From NCBI GenBank assembly GCA_023405705.1, contig JAEXXR010000072.1, positions 1 to 5,061 of the forward strand: DNA of 5,061 nt. The letters are read 5' to 3'. Below the pieces are notes generated by a model that was given only the letters and a program-made list of their open reading frames with translations, was not told the origin of the DNA and did no database searches. Positions within the stretch are counted from its first letter, which is position 1; each line of letters starts with the position of its first letter. Shown piece by piece: positions 1 to 5,061 of this stretch. Both the position numbers and the translations under genes were made by a program. Origin of the DNA: Actinomycetes bacterium. Lineage in GTDB: Bacteria > Actinomycetota > Thermoleophilia > Solirubrobacterales > Solirubrobacteraceae.

Positions 1-953
1 GCTCGGCGCGGGCCCGCGCCGCCGCCGCGGCCGGGCTGCCGATCGCGGGCGCGATCCCCGTCGGCCGCGGCGCGCACCGGCTCGGCGTGATGGAGTTCTG
101 GCAGGCGGAGACGACCGCCCCCGACGCCGAGCTGTTCGACACGCTCGACGCGATCGCCAGCCTCGTCGTGCAGGTCGCCGAGCGGCGCGCCGCCGAGGCC
201 GAGGCCGACCGCCTCAAGAACGAGTTCTTCGCGCTCGTCTCGCACGAGCTGCGCACCCCGCTGACGTCGATCGTCGGCTACGTCGAGCTGGTGCGCGAGG
301 GCGAGGCCGGCGACCTCAACGACCAGCAGGTCCGCTTCCTCGGGGTCGTCGAGCGCAACGCCCGCCGCCTGCAGCGGCTCGTCGGCGACCTGCTGTTCGT
401 CGCCCAGGTGGAGGCGGGGACGCTGGCGCTCGACAGCGGCCGCGCCGACCTCGCGCAGATCGTGCGCGACGCCGTCGAGGGCGCGCAGCCGCGCGCCGAG
501 CAGCTCGGCGTCGAGGTCGCCGACGAGGTCGAGCCGCTGCCGCAGATCGACGGCGACAGCGACCGGCTCGGCCAGCTGGTCGACAACCTCGTCTCCAACG
601 CGCTCAAGTTCACGCCCGCCGGCGGCCGCGTCACCGTCTCGCTGCGGCGCGCGGGCGGCGAGGCGCTGCTCGCCGTCGCCGACACCGGCATCGGCATCCC
701 GCCGGCCGAGCAGGCGCGCCTCTTCGACCGCTTCTTCCGCGCCTCGACCGCCGTCGAGGAGGAGATCCCCGGGATCGGCCTCGGCCTCTCGATCTGCCAG
801 GCGATCGCGGAGGGCCACGGCGGCCGGATCGAGGTCGAGAGCGAGGTCGGCGCCGGCACCACCTTCCGCGTCCGCCTGCCGCTGCGCCCACGCGGCGTCG
901 GCGCGGCGCGACAGGACACCGACGACGCCGCCCCGGCCGGCGCCCCGACATGA
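1..953 (+). CDS. GAF-domain sensor histidine kinase, 3' part (5' end outside window)
   Basis: This is a sensor kinase that autophosphorylates on His and passes the phosphate to a response regulator. The open frame enters from the left edge (first full codon at 3), so the ATG at 84 or 87 is internal, not the start. Numbering from the Met at 87: residues up to about 35, plus the codons before it, look like the end of a GAF domain (a run resembling GAIPVGRG..RLGVMEFW). A short charged linker follows, then a HisKA dimerisation domain with the H-box SHELRTPL and phospho-acceptor His53. The HATPase_c domain has its N-box at about 166-176 (DNLVSNALKFT), G1 at 199-204 (DTGIGIP), an F-box at 213-217 and G2 at 229-234 (GIGLGLS). 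All catalytic boxes are intact. The last 20 or so residues are a low-complexity Ala/Pro/Asp tail. No membrane segment is visible in this part. The input signal cannot be told because the sensory end is missing. The receiver gene 13 bases downstream is the likely partner. Confidence 0.95.
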   Translation, partial: SARARAAAAAGLPIAGAIPVGRGAHRLGVMEFWQAETTAPDAELFDTLDAIASLVVQVAERRAAEAEADRLKNEFFALVSHELRTPLTSIVGYVELVREGEAGDLNDQQVRFLGVVERNARRLQRLVGDLLFVAQVEAGTLALDSGRADLAQIVRDAVEGAQPRAEQLGVEVADEVEPLPQIDGDSDRLGQLVDNLVSNALKFTPAGGRVTVSLRRAGGEALLAVADTGIGIPPAEQARLFDRFFRASTAVEEEIPGIGLGLSICQAIAEGHGGRIEVESEVGAGTTFRVRLPLRPRGVGAARQDTDDAAPAGAPT

Positions 954-954
954 C

Positions 955-960
955 AGGAGA
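955..960 (+). promoter_or_regulatory. Shine-Dalgarno site of the response regulator
   Basis: AGGAGA lies just after the kinase TGA stop (951-953) and six bases before the GTG at 967. It supports GTG at 967 as the start of the receiver gene and suggests the kinase and receiver are co-transcribed. Confidence 0.75.
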
Positions 961-966
961 GCACAC

Positions 967-1365
967 GTGAGCGGATCGGCCCGGATCCTCGTCGCCGACA
1001 ACGACGAGGACATCCTCACGCTCGTCGCCTTCCGGCTGGAGCGGCTCGGCCATGAGGTGCTGGTGGCGCGCGACGGCCAGGAGGCGCTCGACCGCGCGCA
1101 GGCGGAGCTGCCCGACCTCTGCGTGCTCGACGTGATGATGCCGCGGCTGACCGGCTACGACGTGACCGAGCAGCTGCGCGCGGGGGCGCAGACGGCGTCG
1201 ATCCCGGTGATCCTGCTGACGGCGCGCGTGCAGGAGGCCGACGTGCAGAGAGGGCTCGCCGCCGGCGCCGACGCCTACGTGCGCAAGCCGTTCAGCCCGG
1301 CCGAGCTGCGCGAGCAGGTCGAGGCGCTGCTGGAGCGCGGGGCGCGCGCTCCGGGCGCCGGCTAG
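967..1365 (+). CDS. Stand-alone response regulator receiver (CheY-like)
   Basis: A 132-residue protein made of a single receiver domain with no output domain. This is the usual length for a CheY/Spo0F-type phospho-carrier or allosteric regulator in the cytoplasm. The phospho-acceptor is Asp55 in LDVMMP, the switch Thr is Thr85 in LLTA, and the conserved Lys is Lys107 in RKPF. The acidic pocket after strand 1 reads ADNDED: Asp11 is present, but the second acidic position, which normally binds Mg2+ directly, is Asn12, with Asp13 next to it. The start is GTG with a good Shine-Dalgarno site. The gene follows the histidine kinase by 13 bases, so that kinase is the probable phosphodonor (inferred). 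Its stop codon overlaps the stop of the convergent sugar transferase. Without an output domain it probably acts by protein contact or as a relay; the target is not in this window. Confidence 0.93.
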   Translation: MSGSARILVADNDEDILTLVAFRLERLGHEVLVARDGQEALDRAQAELPDLCVLDVMMPRLTGYDVTEQLRAGAQTASIPVILLTARVQEADVQRGLAAGADAYVRKPFSPAELREQVEALLERGARAPGAG

Positions 1366-1373
1366 AAGGCGCC
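1354..1373. terminator. Candidate U-less hairpin at the convergent gene ends
   Basis: GGCGCC at 1354-1359 and GGCGCC at 1368-1373 form a perfect six-pair GC stem with the eight-base loop GGCTAGAA. The loop contains the overlapping stop codons of the two convergent genes. No T-tract follows on either strand, so it is not a classical intrinsic terminator. GC-only hairpins without a U-run have been proposed as terminators in actinobacteria. GGCGCC is common in DNA of this composition, so chance is a real alternative. Confidence 0.3.
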
Positions 1374-2894
1374 GCGCCGCATCACGACGGCGGGGATCGT
1401 CTTCAGCAGGATCACCAGGTCGAGCGCGACCGACCAGCGCTCGAGGTAGACGAAGTCGAGCCGCACGAGGTCGTCGAAGTCGAGCTCGGAGCGGCCCGAG
1501 ACCTGCCACAGGCCGGTGATCCCCGGCAGCACGAGGTAGCGCTTCTTGTGCCACTCCTCGAGACGGTCGAAGTCGCGCAGCGGCAGCGGACGCGGGCCGA
1601 CGAGCGACATCTCGCCGCGCACGACGTTGATCAGCTGCGGCAGCTCGTCGAGCGAGAAGCGGCGCAGCCACCTGCCGACCGGCGTCACGCGCGGGTCGTC
1701 GCGGATCTTGAAGAGCGCGCCGTCGGCCTCGTTCATCGCCTCCAGCTCCTCCTCGGAGACGACTGCGCCGTCGAGCATCGTGCGGAACTTGAAGCAGTCG
1801 AACGGGACGCCGCCGATGCCGGGCCGCTGCGAGCGGTACAGGACCGGTCCGCGCGAGGTGAACTTGACCGCCGCCGAGAGCGTGATCAGCAGCGGCGACA
1901 GCAGCAGCAGGATCACGAAGGCGCCCACGAGGTCGAAGGTCCGCTTGACGGCGAAGTCGATCCCCTCGAAGACCGGCGGCTTGAGCGTGAACAGCGGGAC
2001 CGACTGGCCCGGCACGAACTCGGCGCGCTGGACGAGGATCTCCATCGTCGACGGCGCGACGTGGACGTCGACGCCGCGGCGATGGCACTGGTCGACCAGC
2101 TCGACCGCGTGCTCGGCGGGGAAGTCCGGGTCGGCGATGATCACCTCCTGGACGCGGTCGCGCTCCAGCACCTCCGCCAGCTCGCCGAGCGCGCCGAGCG
2201 AGCGCAGGCCGTTGTCGGGGCGCGGCGTCAGCGAGATGTAGCCGACCATCTGGATCTGGCGGCCGGGCGAGGCGGCGAGCGCGTGCGCGACCTGGTCGAT
2301 CTGCTTGCCGCTGCCGACCAGCAGCGCCCGGCGCGCGTAGCCGGCCTTGCCGAGCAGCCAGCCGGTGACGCGCGTGTGGACCCACCGCAGCGACGAGACG
2401 TAGACGATCGCGAAGCCGAGCGACCCGTAGAAGATGTAGTAGCTCTGGAACTCCTGGCCGCTCGCGACCGCGAAGATCAGCGCGACGATCGTGACCTGGA
2501 ACAGCGAGGCGACGATCTTCGTCAGCCCGGGGCGACGGGGCCGGTCGGCGTAGAGGTCCGAGCGCGCGAACAGCAGGACCGTCACGAGGTAGGCGAAGGC
2601 GAGGAAGTCGCGCGTCTGCCCGGCGGCGAGGTCGATCGCGGGCGACAGCCCGATGTTGCTCTTGATCAGGGCCTTCAGCAGCAGCGCGGTGAAGAGCGCC
2701 GCCCAGACGCCGACGAAGTCGAGCACGAGCAGCGAGACGACCCGCAGCAGCTTGCGCAGGGTCGCGAGGCGCAACAGGAACGAGAGCGCCGGCGGGCGCT
2801 TGCGGCGCATGTCTCTGTCGGACAGGAGCGGGGCCGCGGCTCCCTGTCCGGACTGCTCGTCGACCTTCAGCGCGCCGTTTGCCACTCGATGCAT
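1362..2894 (-). CDS. Polyprenyl-phosphate sugar-1-phosphate transferase (exopolysaccharide priming glycosyltransferase, WcaJ/CpsE-like)
   Basis: This enzyme transfers a sugar-1-phosphate from a UDP-sugar to undecaprenyl (or decaprenyl) phosphate, the first membrane step in building exopolysaccharide or capsule repeat units. From the ATG at 2894 the protein has 510 residues, typical of large monotopic phosphoglycosyl transferases. It has about four N-terminal membrane segments (roughly 49-75, 97-111, 127-145, 152-170), then a Rossmann-like region beginning ALLVGSG near 190. A membrane-dipping helix at about 321-342 follows KRTFDLVGA. The catalytic domain has FKFRTM (368-373), the Asp-Glu pair in SLDELPQL (Asp416, Glu417), MSLVGPRP (429-436) and PGITGLWQVSGR (457-468). 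All family motifs are intact. A TTG at 2912 would add six residues, but the GAGGAGG lies inside that extension, so I prefer ATG 2894; GTG at 2885 is also possible. It lies 58 bases after the UDP-xylose synthase gene and is probably co-transcribed with it. The sugar specificity cannot be read from the sequence. Confidence 0.93.
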   Translation of the reverse strand: MHRVANGALKVDEQSGQGAAAPLLSDRDMRRKRPPALSFLLRLATLRKLLRVVSLLVLDFVGVWAALFTALLLKALIKSNIGLSPAIDLAAGQTRDFLAFAYLVTVLLFARSDLYADRPRRPGLTKIVASLFQVTIVALIFAVASGQEFQSYYIFYGSLGFAIVYVSSLRWVHTRVTGWLLGKAGYARRALLVGSGKQIDQVAHALAASPGRQIQMVGYISLTPRPDNGLRSLGALGELAEVLERDRVQEVIIADPDFPAEHAVELVDQCHRRGVDVHVAPSTMEILVQRAEFVPGQSVPLFTLKPPVFEGIDFAVKRTFDLVGAFVILLLLSPLLITLSAAVKFTSRGPVLYRSQRPGIGGVPFDCFKFRTMLDGAVVSEEELEAMNEADGALFKIRDDPRVTPVGRWLRRFSLDELPQLINVVRGEMSLVGPRPLPLRDFDRLEEWHKKRYLVLPGITGLWQVSGRSELDFDDLVRLDFVYLERWSVALDLVILLKTIPAVVMRRGAF

Positions 2895-2896
2895 GA

Positions 2897-2903
2897 CCTC
2901 CTC
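2897..2903 (-). promoter_or_regulatory. Strong Shine-Dalgarno site of the sugar transferase, unusually close to ATG
   Basis: On the minus strand GAGGAGG ends only two bases before the ATG at 2894-2892 and eleven bases before the in-frame GTG at 2885-2883. The spacing is short for the first start and long for the second, so the true start is one of these two rather than the upstream TTG at 2912-2910, which has no good ribosome site of its own. Confidence 0.6.
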
Positions 2904-2914
2904 AAGCTGCAACG

Positions 2915-2939
2915 GGCCGAACGCATCGATGTTCCGGCC
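2915..2939 (-). repeat. Imperfect inverted repeat (leader hairpin) between decarboxylase and transferase genes
   Basis: GGCCGAAC at 2915-2922 pairs with GTTCCGGCC at 2931-2939, giving eight pairs with one bulged base and an eight-base loop. In the minus-strand transcript this hairpin sits just downstream of the decarboxylase stop and about 11 bases before the transferase Shine-Dalgarno site. There is no U-run after it, so termination is unlikely; it could affect mRNA processing or translation of the second gene. Confidence 0.35.
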
Positions 2940-2952
2940 TTTCCGGCAGGCG

Positions 2953-3900
2953 TCAGTGCGAGCTTCCGGTCAGCATCTCGACGCCGGCGTCCTCGATCGT
3001 GCGGCGCAGGCCGTCGAGCAGCTCGACCTCGGGCTCCCAGCCGAGCAGCTGCCGTGCCAGCGTGATGTCGGGCTGGCGGACCTGCGGATCGTCGGTCGGC
3101 AGCGGCTCGTGGACGATCTGCGAGCGCGAGCCGGTCACCTCGATGACCTTGTCGGCCAGCTCCTTGAGCGTGAACTCTCTCGGGTTGCCGATGTTGACCG
3201 GGTGGTGGTGACCCGACTCCGCCAGCGCGATCATGCCGCGGATCAGGTCGCTCACGTAACAGAAGGAACGGGTCTGCGAGCCGTCGCCGAAGACCGTGAT
3301 CGGCTGGTCCTGCAGGGCCTGGCGCAGAAAGGTCGGGATCGCGCGGCCGTCGTGCGGGCGCATCCGCGGACCGTACGTGTTGAAGATCCGCATGATCGCG
3401 GTGTCGACGCCCTGCTGGCGGTGGTACGCCATCGTCAGCGCCTCGGCGTACCGCTTCGCCTCGTCGTAGACGCCGCGCGGGCCGATCGGGTTGACGTGGC
3501 CCCAGTAGGTCTCTCTCTGCGGATGCTCCTGCGGATCGCCGTAGACCTCGCTGGTGGAGGCGATCAGGAAGCGGGCGCGGTGCTGCTTCGCCAGGCCGAG
3601 CGTGTGGTGGGTGCCGTGCGAGCCGACCTTCAGCGTGTGCAGCGGCAGCCGCAGGTAGTCGATCGGCGATGCGGGCGAGGCGAGGTGGTAGACGAAGTCG
3701 ACGGGCTCGTCGACGAAGTACGGCTCGATGATGTCGACGTTGAGGTGGACGAACTCGGGAACGCGGATGTGGTGGATGTTCGCCAGCGATCCGGTTTCGA
3801 GGTTGTCGACGCAGATGACGCGGTGCCCCCGGCGCAGCAGCTCGTCGCAGAGGTGCGAGCCGAGGAAGCCGGCGCCGCCGGTCACGAGACAGGTAGCCAT
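2953..3900 (-). CDS. uxs: UDP-glucuronate decarboxylase (UDP-xylose synthase), extended SDR family
   Basis: This cytoplasmic NAD+-dependent enzyme oxidises UDP-glucuronic acid at C4, decarboxylates it and reduces the product to UDP-xylose. The 315 residues match the length of soluble bacterial UXS proteins. The Rossmann signature [14 protein letters not shown] is at 6-19, and Asp32-Asn33 follow the second strand as expected for NAD binding. Other family marks are HLASPASP (72-79), STSEVYGDP (115-123) with the conserved Thr116/Glu118 region, and [12 protein letters not shown] (132-143). The catalytic YxxxK is Tyr145 and Lys149. [10 protein letters not shown] (171-180) with DGR (184-186), and [11 protein letters not shown] (209-219), complete the set. 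The [19 protein letters not shown] block separates UXS from dTDP-glucose 4,6-dehydratase and UDP-glucose epimerase. The start is ATG at 3900 with no Shine-Dalgarno site; a TATCCT seven bases upstream suggests leaderless expression. It is the first gene of a two-gene unit with the sugar transferase. UDP-glucuronate must come from a UDP-glucose dehydrogenase outside the window. A related nucleotide-sugar SDR activity is possible but less likely. Confidence 0.95.
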   Translation of the reverse strand: MATCLVTGGAGFLGSHLCDELLRRGHRVICVDNLETGSLANIHHIRVPEFVHLNVDIIEPYFVDEPVDFVYHLASPASPIDYLRLPLHTLKVGSHGTHHTLGLAKQHRARFLIASTSEVYGDPQEHPQRETYWGHVNPIGPRGVYDEAKRYAEALTMAYHRQQGVDTAIMRIFNTYGPRMRPHDGRAIPTFLRQALQDQPITVFGDGSQTRSFCYVSDLIRGMIALAESGHHHPVNIGNPREFTLKELADKVIEVTGSRSQIVHEPLPTDDPQVRQPDITLARQLLGWEPEVELLDGLRRTIEDAGVEMLTGSSH

Positions 3901-3920
3901 TCGGGGGAGGATAGCCCCGA
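3901..3920. repeat. Inverted repeat flanking the presumed -10 of the decarboxylase gene
   Basis: TCGGGG (3901-3906) and CCCCGA (3915-3920) are perfect six-base complements separated by eight bases, and the spacer holds the minus-strand -10-like hexamer. It could be an operator that occludes the promoter, or it may be chance in GC-rich DNA. Confidence 0.3.
3908..3913 (-). promoter_or_regulatory. Putative -10 element for leaderless transcription of the decarboxylase gene
   Basis: On the minus strand TATCCT fits the actinobacterial TAnnnT -10 pattern and lies seven bases before the ATG at 3900. This spacing would place the transcription start at or next to the A of the start codon. The bases between (CCCCCGA) contain no ribosome binding site, which agrees with a leaderless mRNA. 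No TTGACA-like -35 is visible at the expected 3931-3936. Confidence 0.5.
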
Positions 3921-3944
3921 CGCCGGCCCGCTCGCGTGCCGGCG
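3921..3944. repeat. Perfect 7-base inverted repeat in the divergent control region (operator candidate)
   Basis: CGCCGGC (3921-3927) and GCCGGCG (3938-3944) are perfect complements with a ten-base spacer. The spacer 3928-3937 coincides with where the -35 regions of both divergent promoters should lie (about 3931-3936 on the minus strand and 3929-3934 on the plus strand). A dimeric regulator here could control both directions. Each arm contains the self-complementary GCCGGC, a common word in such DNA, so the evidence is positional only. Confidence 0.35.
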
Positions 3945-3951
3945 GGTCCTC

Positions 3952-3957
3952 TACGAT
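3952..3957 (+). promoter_or_regulatory. Putative -10 element of the ferritin gene
   Basis: TACGAT fits TAnnnT and is the best -10-like hexamer I see on the plus strand of the intergenic region. It would start transcription near 3964 and leave a leader of about 47 bases before the ATG at 4011. No clear -35 is seen. Confidence 0.35.
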
Positions 3958-4001
3958 CGCTTCTCGCCCGCATGCGAGCCGATTTCCGAGACCGCGATCC
4001 C

Positions 4002-4006
4002 AGGAG
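4002..4006 (+). promoter_or_regulatory. Shine-Dalgarno site that sets the ferritin start
   Basis: AGGAG with a four-base spacer precedes the ATG at 4011. The in-frame GTG at 3936 and ATG at 3972 have no such site, and GTG 3936 would put coding sequence through the control region, so 4011 is preferred. Confidence 0.7.
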
Positions 4007-4010
4007 CCCC

Positions 4011-4544
4011 ATGCCCGCCACCCGCTTCGTCGAGCGTCTGAACGAGCAGATCGCGAACGAGTTCGCCGCCTCCCAGCAGTACGTCGCCAACGCCGTCTAC
4101 TACGACGGCGAGACCCTGCCCCGCCTCGCCGCGTTCTTCTACGCGCAGGCGGTCGAGGAGCGCAACCACGCGATGATGATGGTCCAGTACCTGCTCGACC
4201 TCGACGCCGAGGTCGCGATCCCGGGCGTCGCCGCCCCGGAGACCGGCTTCGCAGACCTCGTCGCGCCGGTCGCGCTCGCGCTGGAGCAGGAGAAGCGCGT
4301 CAGCGACCAGATCGCCGCGCTGGTCGGCGTCGCGCGCGAGGAGGGCGACTTCCAGAGCGAGCAGTTCATGCAGTGGTTCCTGAAGGAGCAGGTCGAGGAG
4401 GTCGCCTCGATGTCGGACCTGCTGACGATCGCCGAGCGCCTCTCGGACCGCCCGATGGACGTCGAGGACTGGCTCGCGCGCGAGCAGCCCGGCGACGGCG
4501 GCAACGACCCGACCGCCCCCGCCGCGGCCGGCGGCGCGCTCTGA
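4011..4544 (+). CDS. bfrB: Non-haem ferritin (BfrB/FtnA type)
   Basis: An iron-storage protein whose subunits form a 24-mer shell in the cytoplasm, oxidise Fe2+ at a ferroxidase centre and store it as a ferric mineral. The protein has 177 residues; about 1-145 form the four-helix bundle with a short fifth helix after it. Iron ligands fall at the same numbers as in E. coli FtnA: A site Glu17, Glu50, His53; B site Glu50, Glu94, Gln127, Glu130; third (C) site Glu49, Glu126, Glu129, Glu130. All are present. Position 52 is Asn, not the Met that binds haem in true bacterioferritins, so despite the bfrB name of mycobacterial relatives this is a haem-free ferritin. The [11 protein letters not shown] and EGDF..EQFMQWF stretches and the Gly/Ala-rich tail ending AAAGGAL strongly recall M. 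tuberculosis BfrB (from memory). The gene is divergent from the decarboxylase and its stop overlaps the start region of tenA. I see no IdeR-type iron box upstream, so the mode of iron control is unknown. Confidence 0.96.
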   Translation: MPATRFVERLNEQIANEFAASQQYVANAVYYDGETLPRLAAFFYAQAVEERNHAMMMVQYLLDLDAEVAIPGVAAPETGFADLVAPVALALEQEKRVSDQIAALVGVAREEGDFQSEQFMQWFLKEQVEEVASMSDLLTIAERLSDRPMDVEDWLAREQPGDGGNDPTAPAAAGGAL

Positions 4545-5061
4545 GCTCCTTCGCCGCCGAGCTGCGCGCGGGCGCGGCGGACGTGTGGGAGGCGCAGCAC
4601 GCCCACCCGTTCGTGCGCGGCATCGGCGACGGCACGCTGCCGGTCGAGCGCTTCCGTCACTACGTCCGGCAGGACTACCTCTACCTCGTCGACTACGGCC
4701 GGCTGCTCGCGCTGGGCTGCTCGCGCGCGCCCGACCTGGAGACGATGCGGCGGTTCGCCGAGCTGACCCAGGCGATCCTCGTCACCGAGATGGACCTCCA
4801 CCGCTCCTTCGCCGCCGAATGGGAGGTGAGCGAGGCGGAGCTGGAGGCCGAGCGCCCGACGCCGACCACGCGCGCCTACGCCGACTTCCTGCTGCGCACC
4901 GCCGCGCTCGGCGACTTCGCCGAGCTGGTCGCCGCGCTGCTCCCCTGCATGTGGGGCTACGCCGAGGTCGGCGAGCGCCTCGCCGCCGCCGGCCCGCCGG
5001 ACCACGAGGGCTACGCCCGCTGGATCGCGACCTACGCCGACCCGGAGTTCCAGGCGCTGGC
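4541..5061 (+). CDS. tenA: TenA-family thiaminase II (aminopyrimidine aminohydrolase), 3' end outside window
   Basis: TenA hydrolyses aminopyrimidine breakdown products of thiamine, or thiamine itself, to give hydroxymethylpyrimidine for cofactor salvage in the cytoplasm. The 173 codons seen cover roughly three quarters of a typical protein of about 220-235 residues. Counting from CTG at 4541, the family landmarks are HPFVRGIGDGTLP (22-34), QDYLYL with Asp45 and Tyr48, Tyr113, LLPCMWGY with the catalytic Cys136 and Tyr140, and WIATY with Tyr165. These match B. subtilis Asp44, Tyr47, Tyr112, Cys135, Tyr139 and Tyr163 almost one for one. The nucleophilic Cys makes this a TenA_C type. The catalytic Glu near 205 lies beyond the edge. 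No ATG, GTG or TTG is in frame at the expected N-terminus: CTG at 4541 overlaps the ferritin TGA as CTGA, while GTG at 4583 would remove 14 residues of the first helix. Translation coupled to ferritin is therefore likely (inferred). Confidence 0.93.
   Translation, partial: MSSFAAELRAGAADVWEAQHAHPFVRGIGDGTLPVERFRHYVRQDYLYLVDYGRLLALGCSRAPDLETMRRFAELTQAILVTEMDLHRSFAAEWEVSEAELEAERPTPTTRAYADFLLRTAALGDFAELVAALLPCMWGYAEVGERLAAAGPPDHEGYARWIATYADPEFQAL

Noticed and set aside
631..2385. A 584-codon minus-strand open frame across the kinase, receiver and transferase genes
   Set aside because: It is Arg/Ala/Pro-rich with no domain, runs antisense to two real genes and out of frame with a third; long empty frames are expected at this GC content.
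2895..2912. Transferase start at TTG 2912
   Set aside because: It has no Shine-Dalgarno site, and the strong GAGGAGG would fall inside its coding sequence; ATG 2894 or GTG 2885 explains that motif better.
1548..3065. A 505-codon plus-strand open frame opposite the transferase gene
   Set aside because: Its composition is a repetitive Arg/Asp/Glu/Gln mix typical of the antisense of GC-rich membrane and enzyme genes; the minus strand carries all conserved motifs.
3172..3519. Rare AGA arginine codons in the decarboxylase (Arg129, Arg241), also one near the start of the transferase and one in the receiver
   Set aside because: They are few and scattered, and the same Arg-Glu context elsewhere uses CGC, so they show no pattern of regulation or foreign origin.
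3936..4010. Longer ferritin start at GTG 3936 or ATG 3972
   Set aside because: The added residues have no ferritin similarity and no ribosome site, while ATG 4011 has AGGAG and gives residue numbering identical to FtnA.
3901..4010. IdeR/Fur-type iron box upstream of ferritin
   Set aside because: I looked for an AT-rich TTAGG..CCTAA-like palindrome and found only GC-rich repeats.
2653..4041. A 462-codon plus-strand open frame opposite the decarboxylase, and a 407-codon minus-strand frame (2867-4090)
   Set aside because: Both are shadows of the UDP-xylose synthase gene, without recognisable motifs, and they cross the divergent promoter region.

Overview
The window is very GC-rich, strongly biased to G/C at third codon positions, and packed with genes on both strands. 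The proteins look actinobacterial: the ferritin resembles mycobacterial BfrB, and one promoter appears to be leaderless. The style of the histidine kinase and of the sugar genes makes Thermoleophilia (Solirubrobacterales-like) my best guess. That placement is inference from family resemblance; there is no rRNA or marker gene here to settle it.

Layout. Positions 1-1365 (+) hold the 3' part of a GAF-type sensor histidine kinase, followed 13 bases later by a stand-alone receiver-domain response regulator. Positions 1362-3900 (-) hold a two-gene unit: first a UDP-glucuronate decarboxylase (UDP-xylose synthase, 3900 to 2953), then a large polyprenyl-phosphate sugar-1-phosphate transferase (2894 to 1362). 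The response regulator and the transferase converge, and their stop codons share one CTAG. Positions 3901-4010 are a divergent control region. Positions 4011-4544 (+) encode a non-haem ferritin. A TenA-family thiaminase II follows, overlapping the ferritin stop by four bases and running off the right edge of the window.

How the genes work together. The minus-strand pair fits cell-surface polysaccharide synthesis: one enzyme makes a nucleotide sugar in the cytoplasm, and the other loads the first sugar phosphate onto the lipid carrier at the membrane. The kinase and receiver form a partial phosphorelay with no DNA-binding output in view. The ferritin stores iron and TenA salvages thiamine pyrimidine. 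These two are tightly coupled in position but not in any pathway I know.

All six genes belong to recognisable families. I see no phage, IS element, CRISPR, tRNA or rRNA, and no clearly new system. The more unusual points are at gene junctions: a probable CTG start for tenA, a probable leaderless start for the decarboxylase, nested inverted repeats in the divergent promoter region, a transferase leader that could fold in two exclusive ways, the CTAG-sharing convergent stops inside a small hairpin, and an Asn at a metal-binding position of the receiver.
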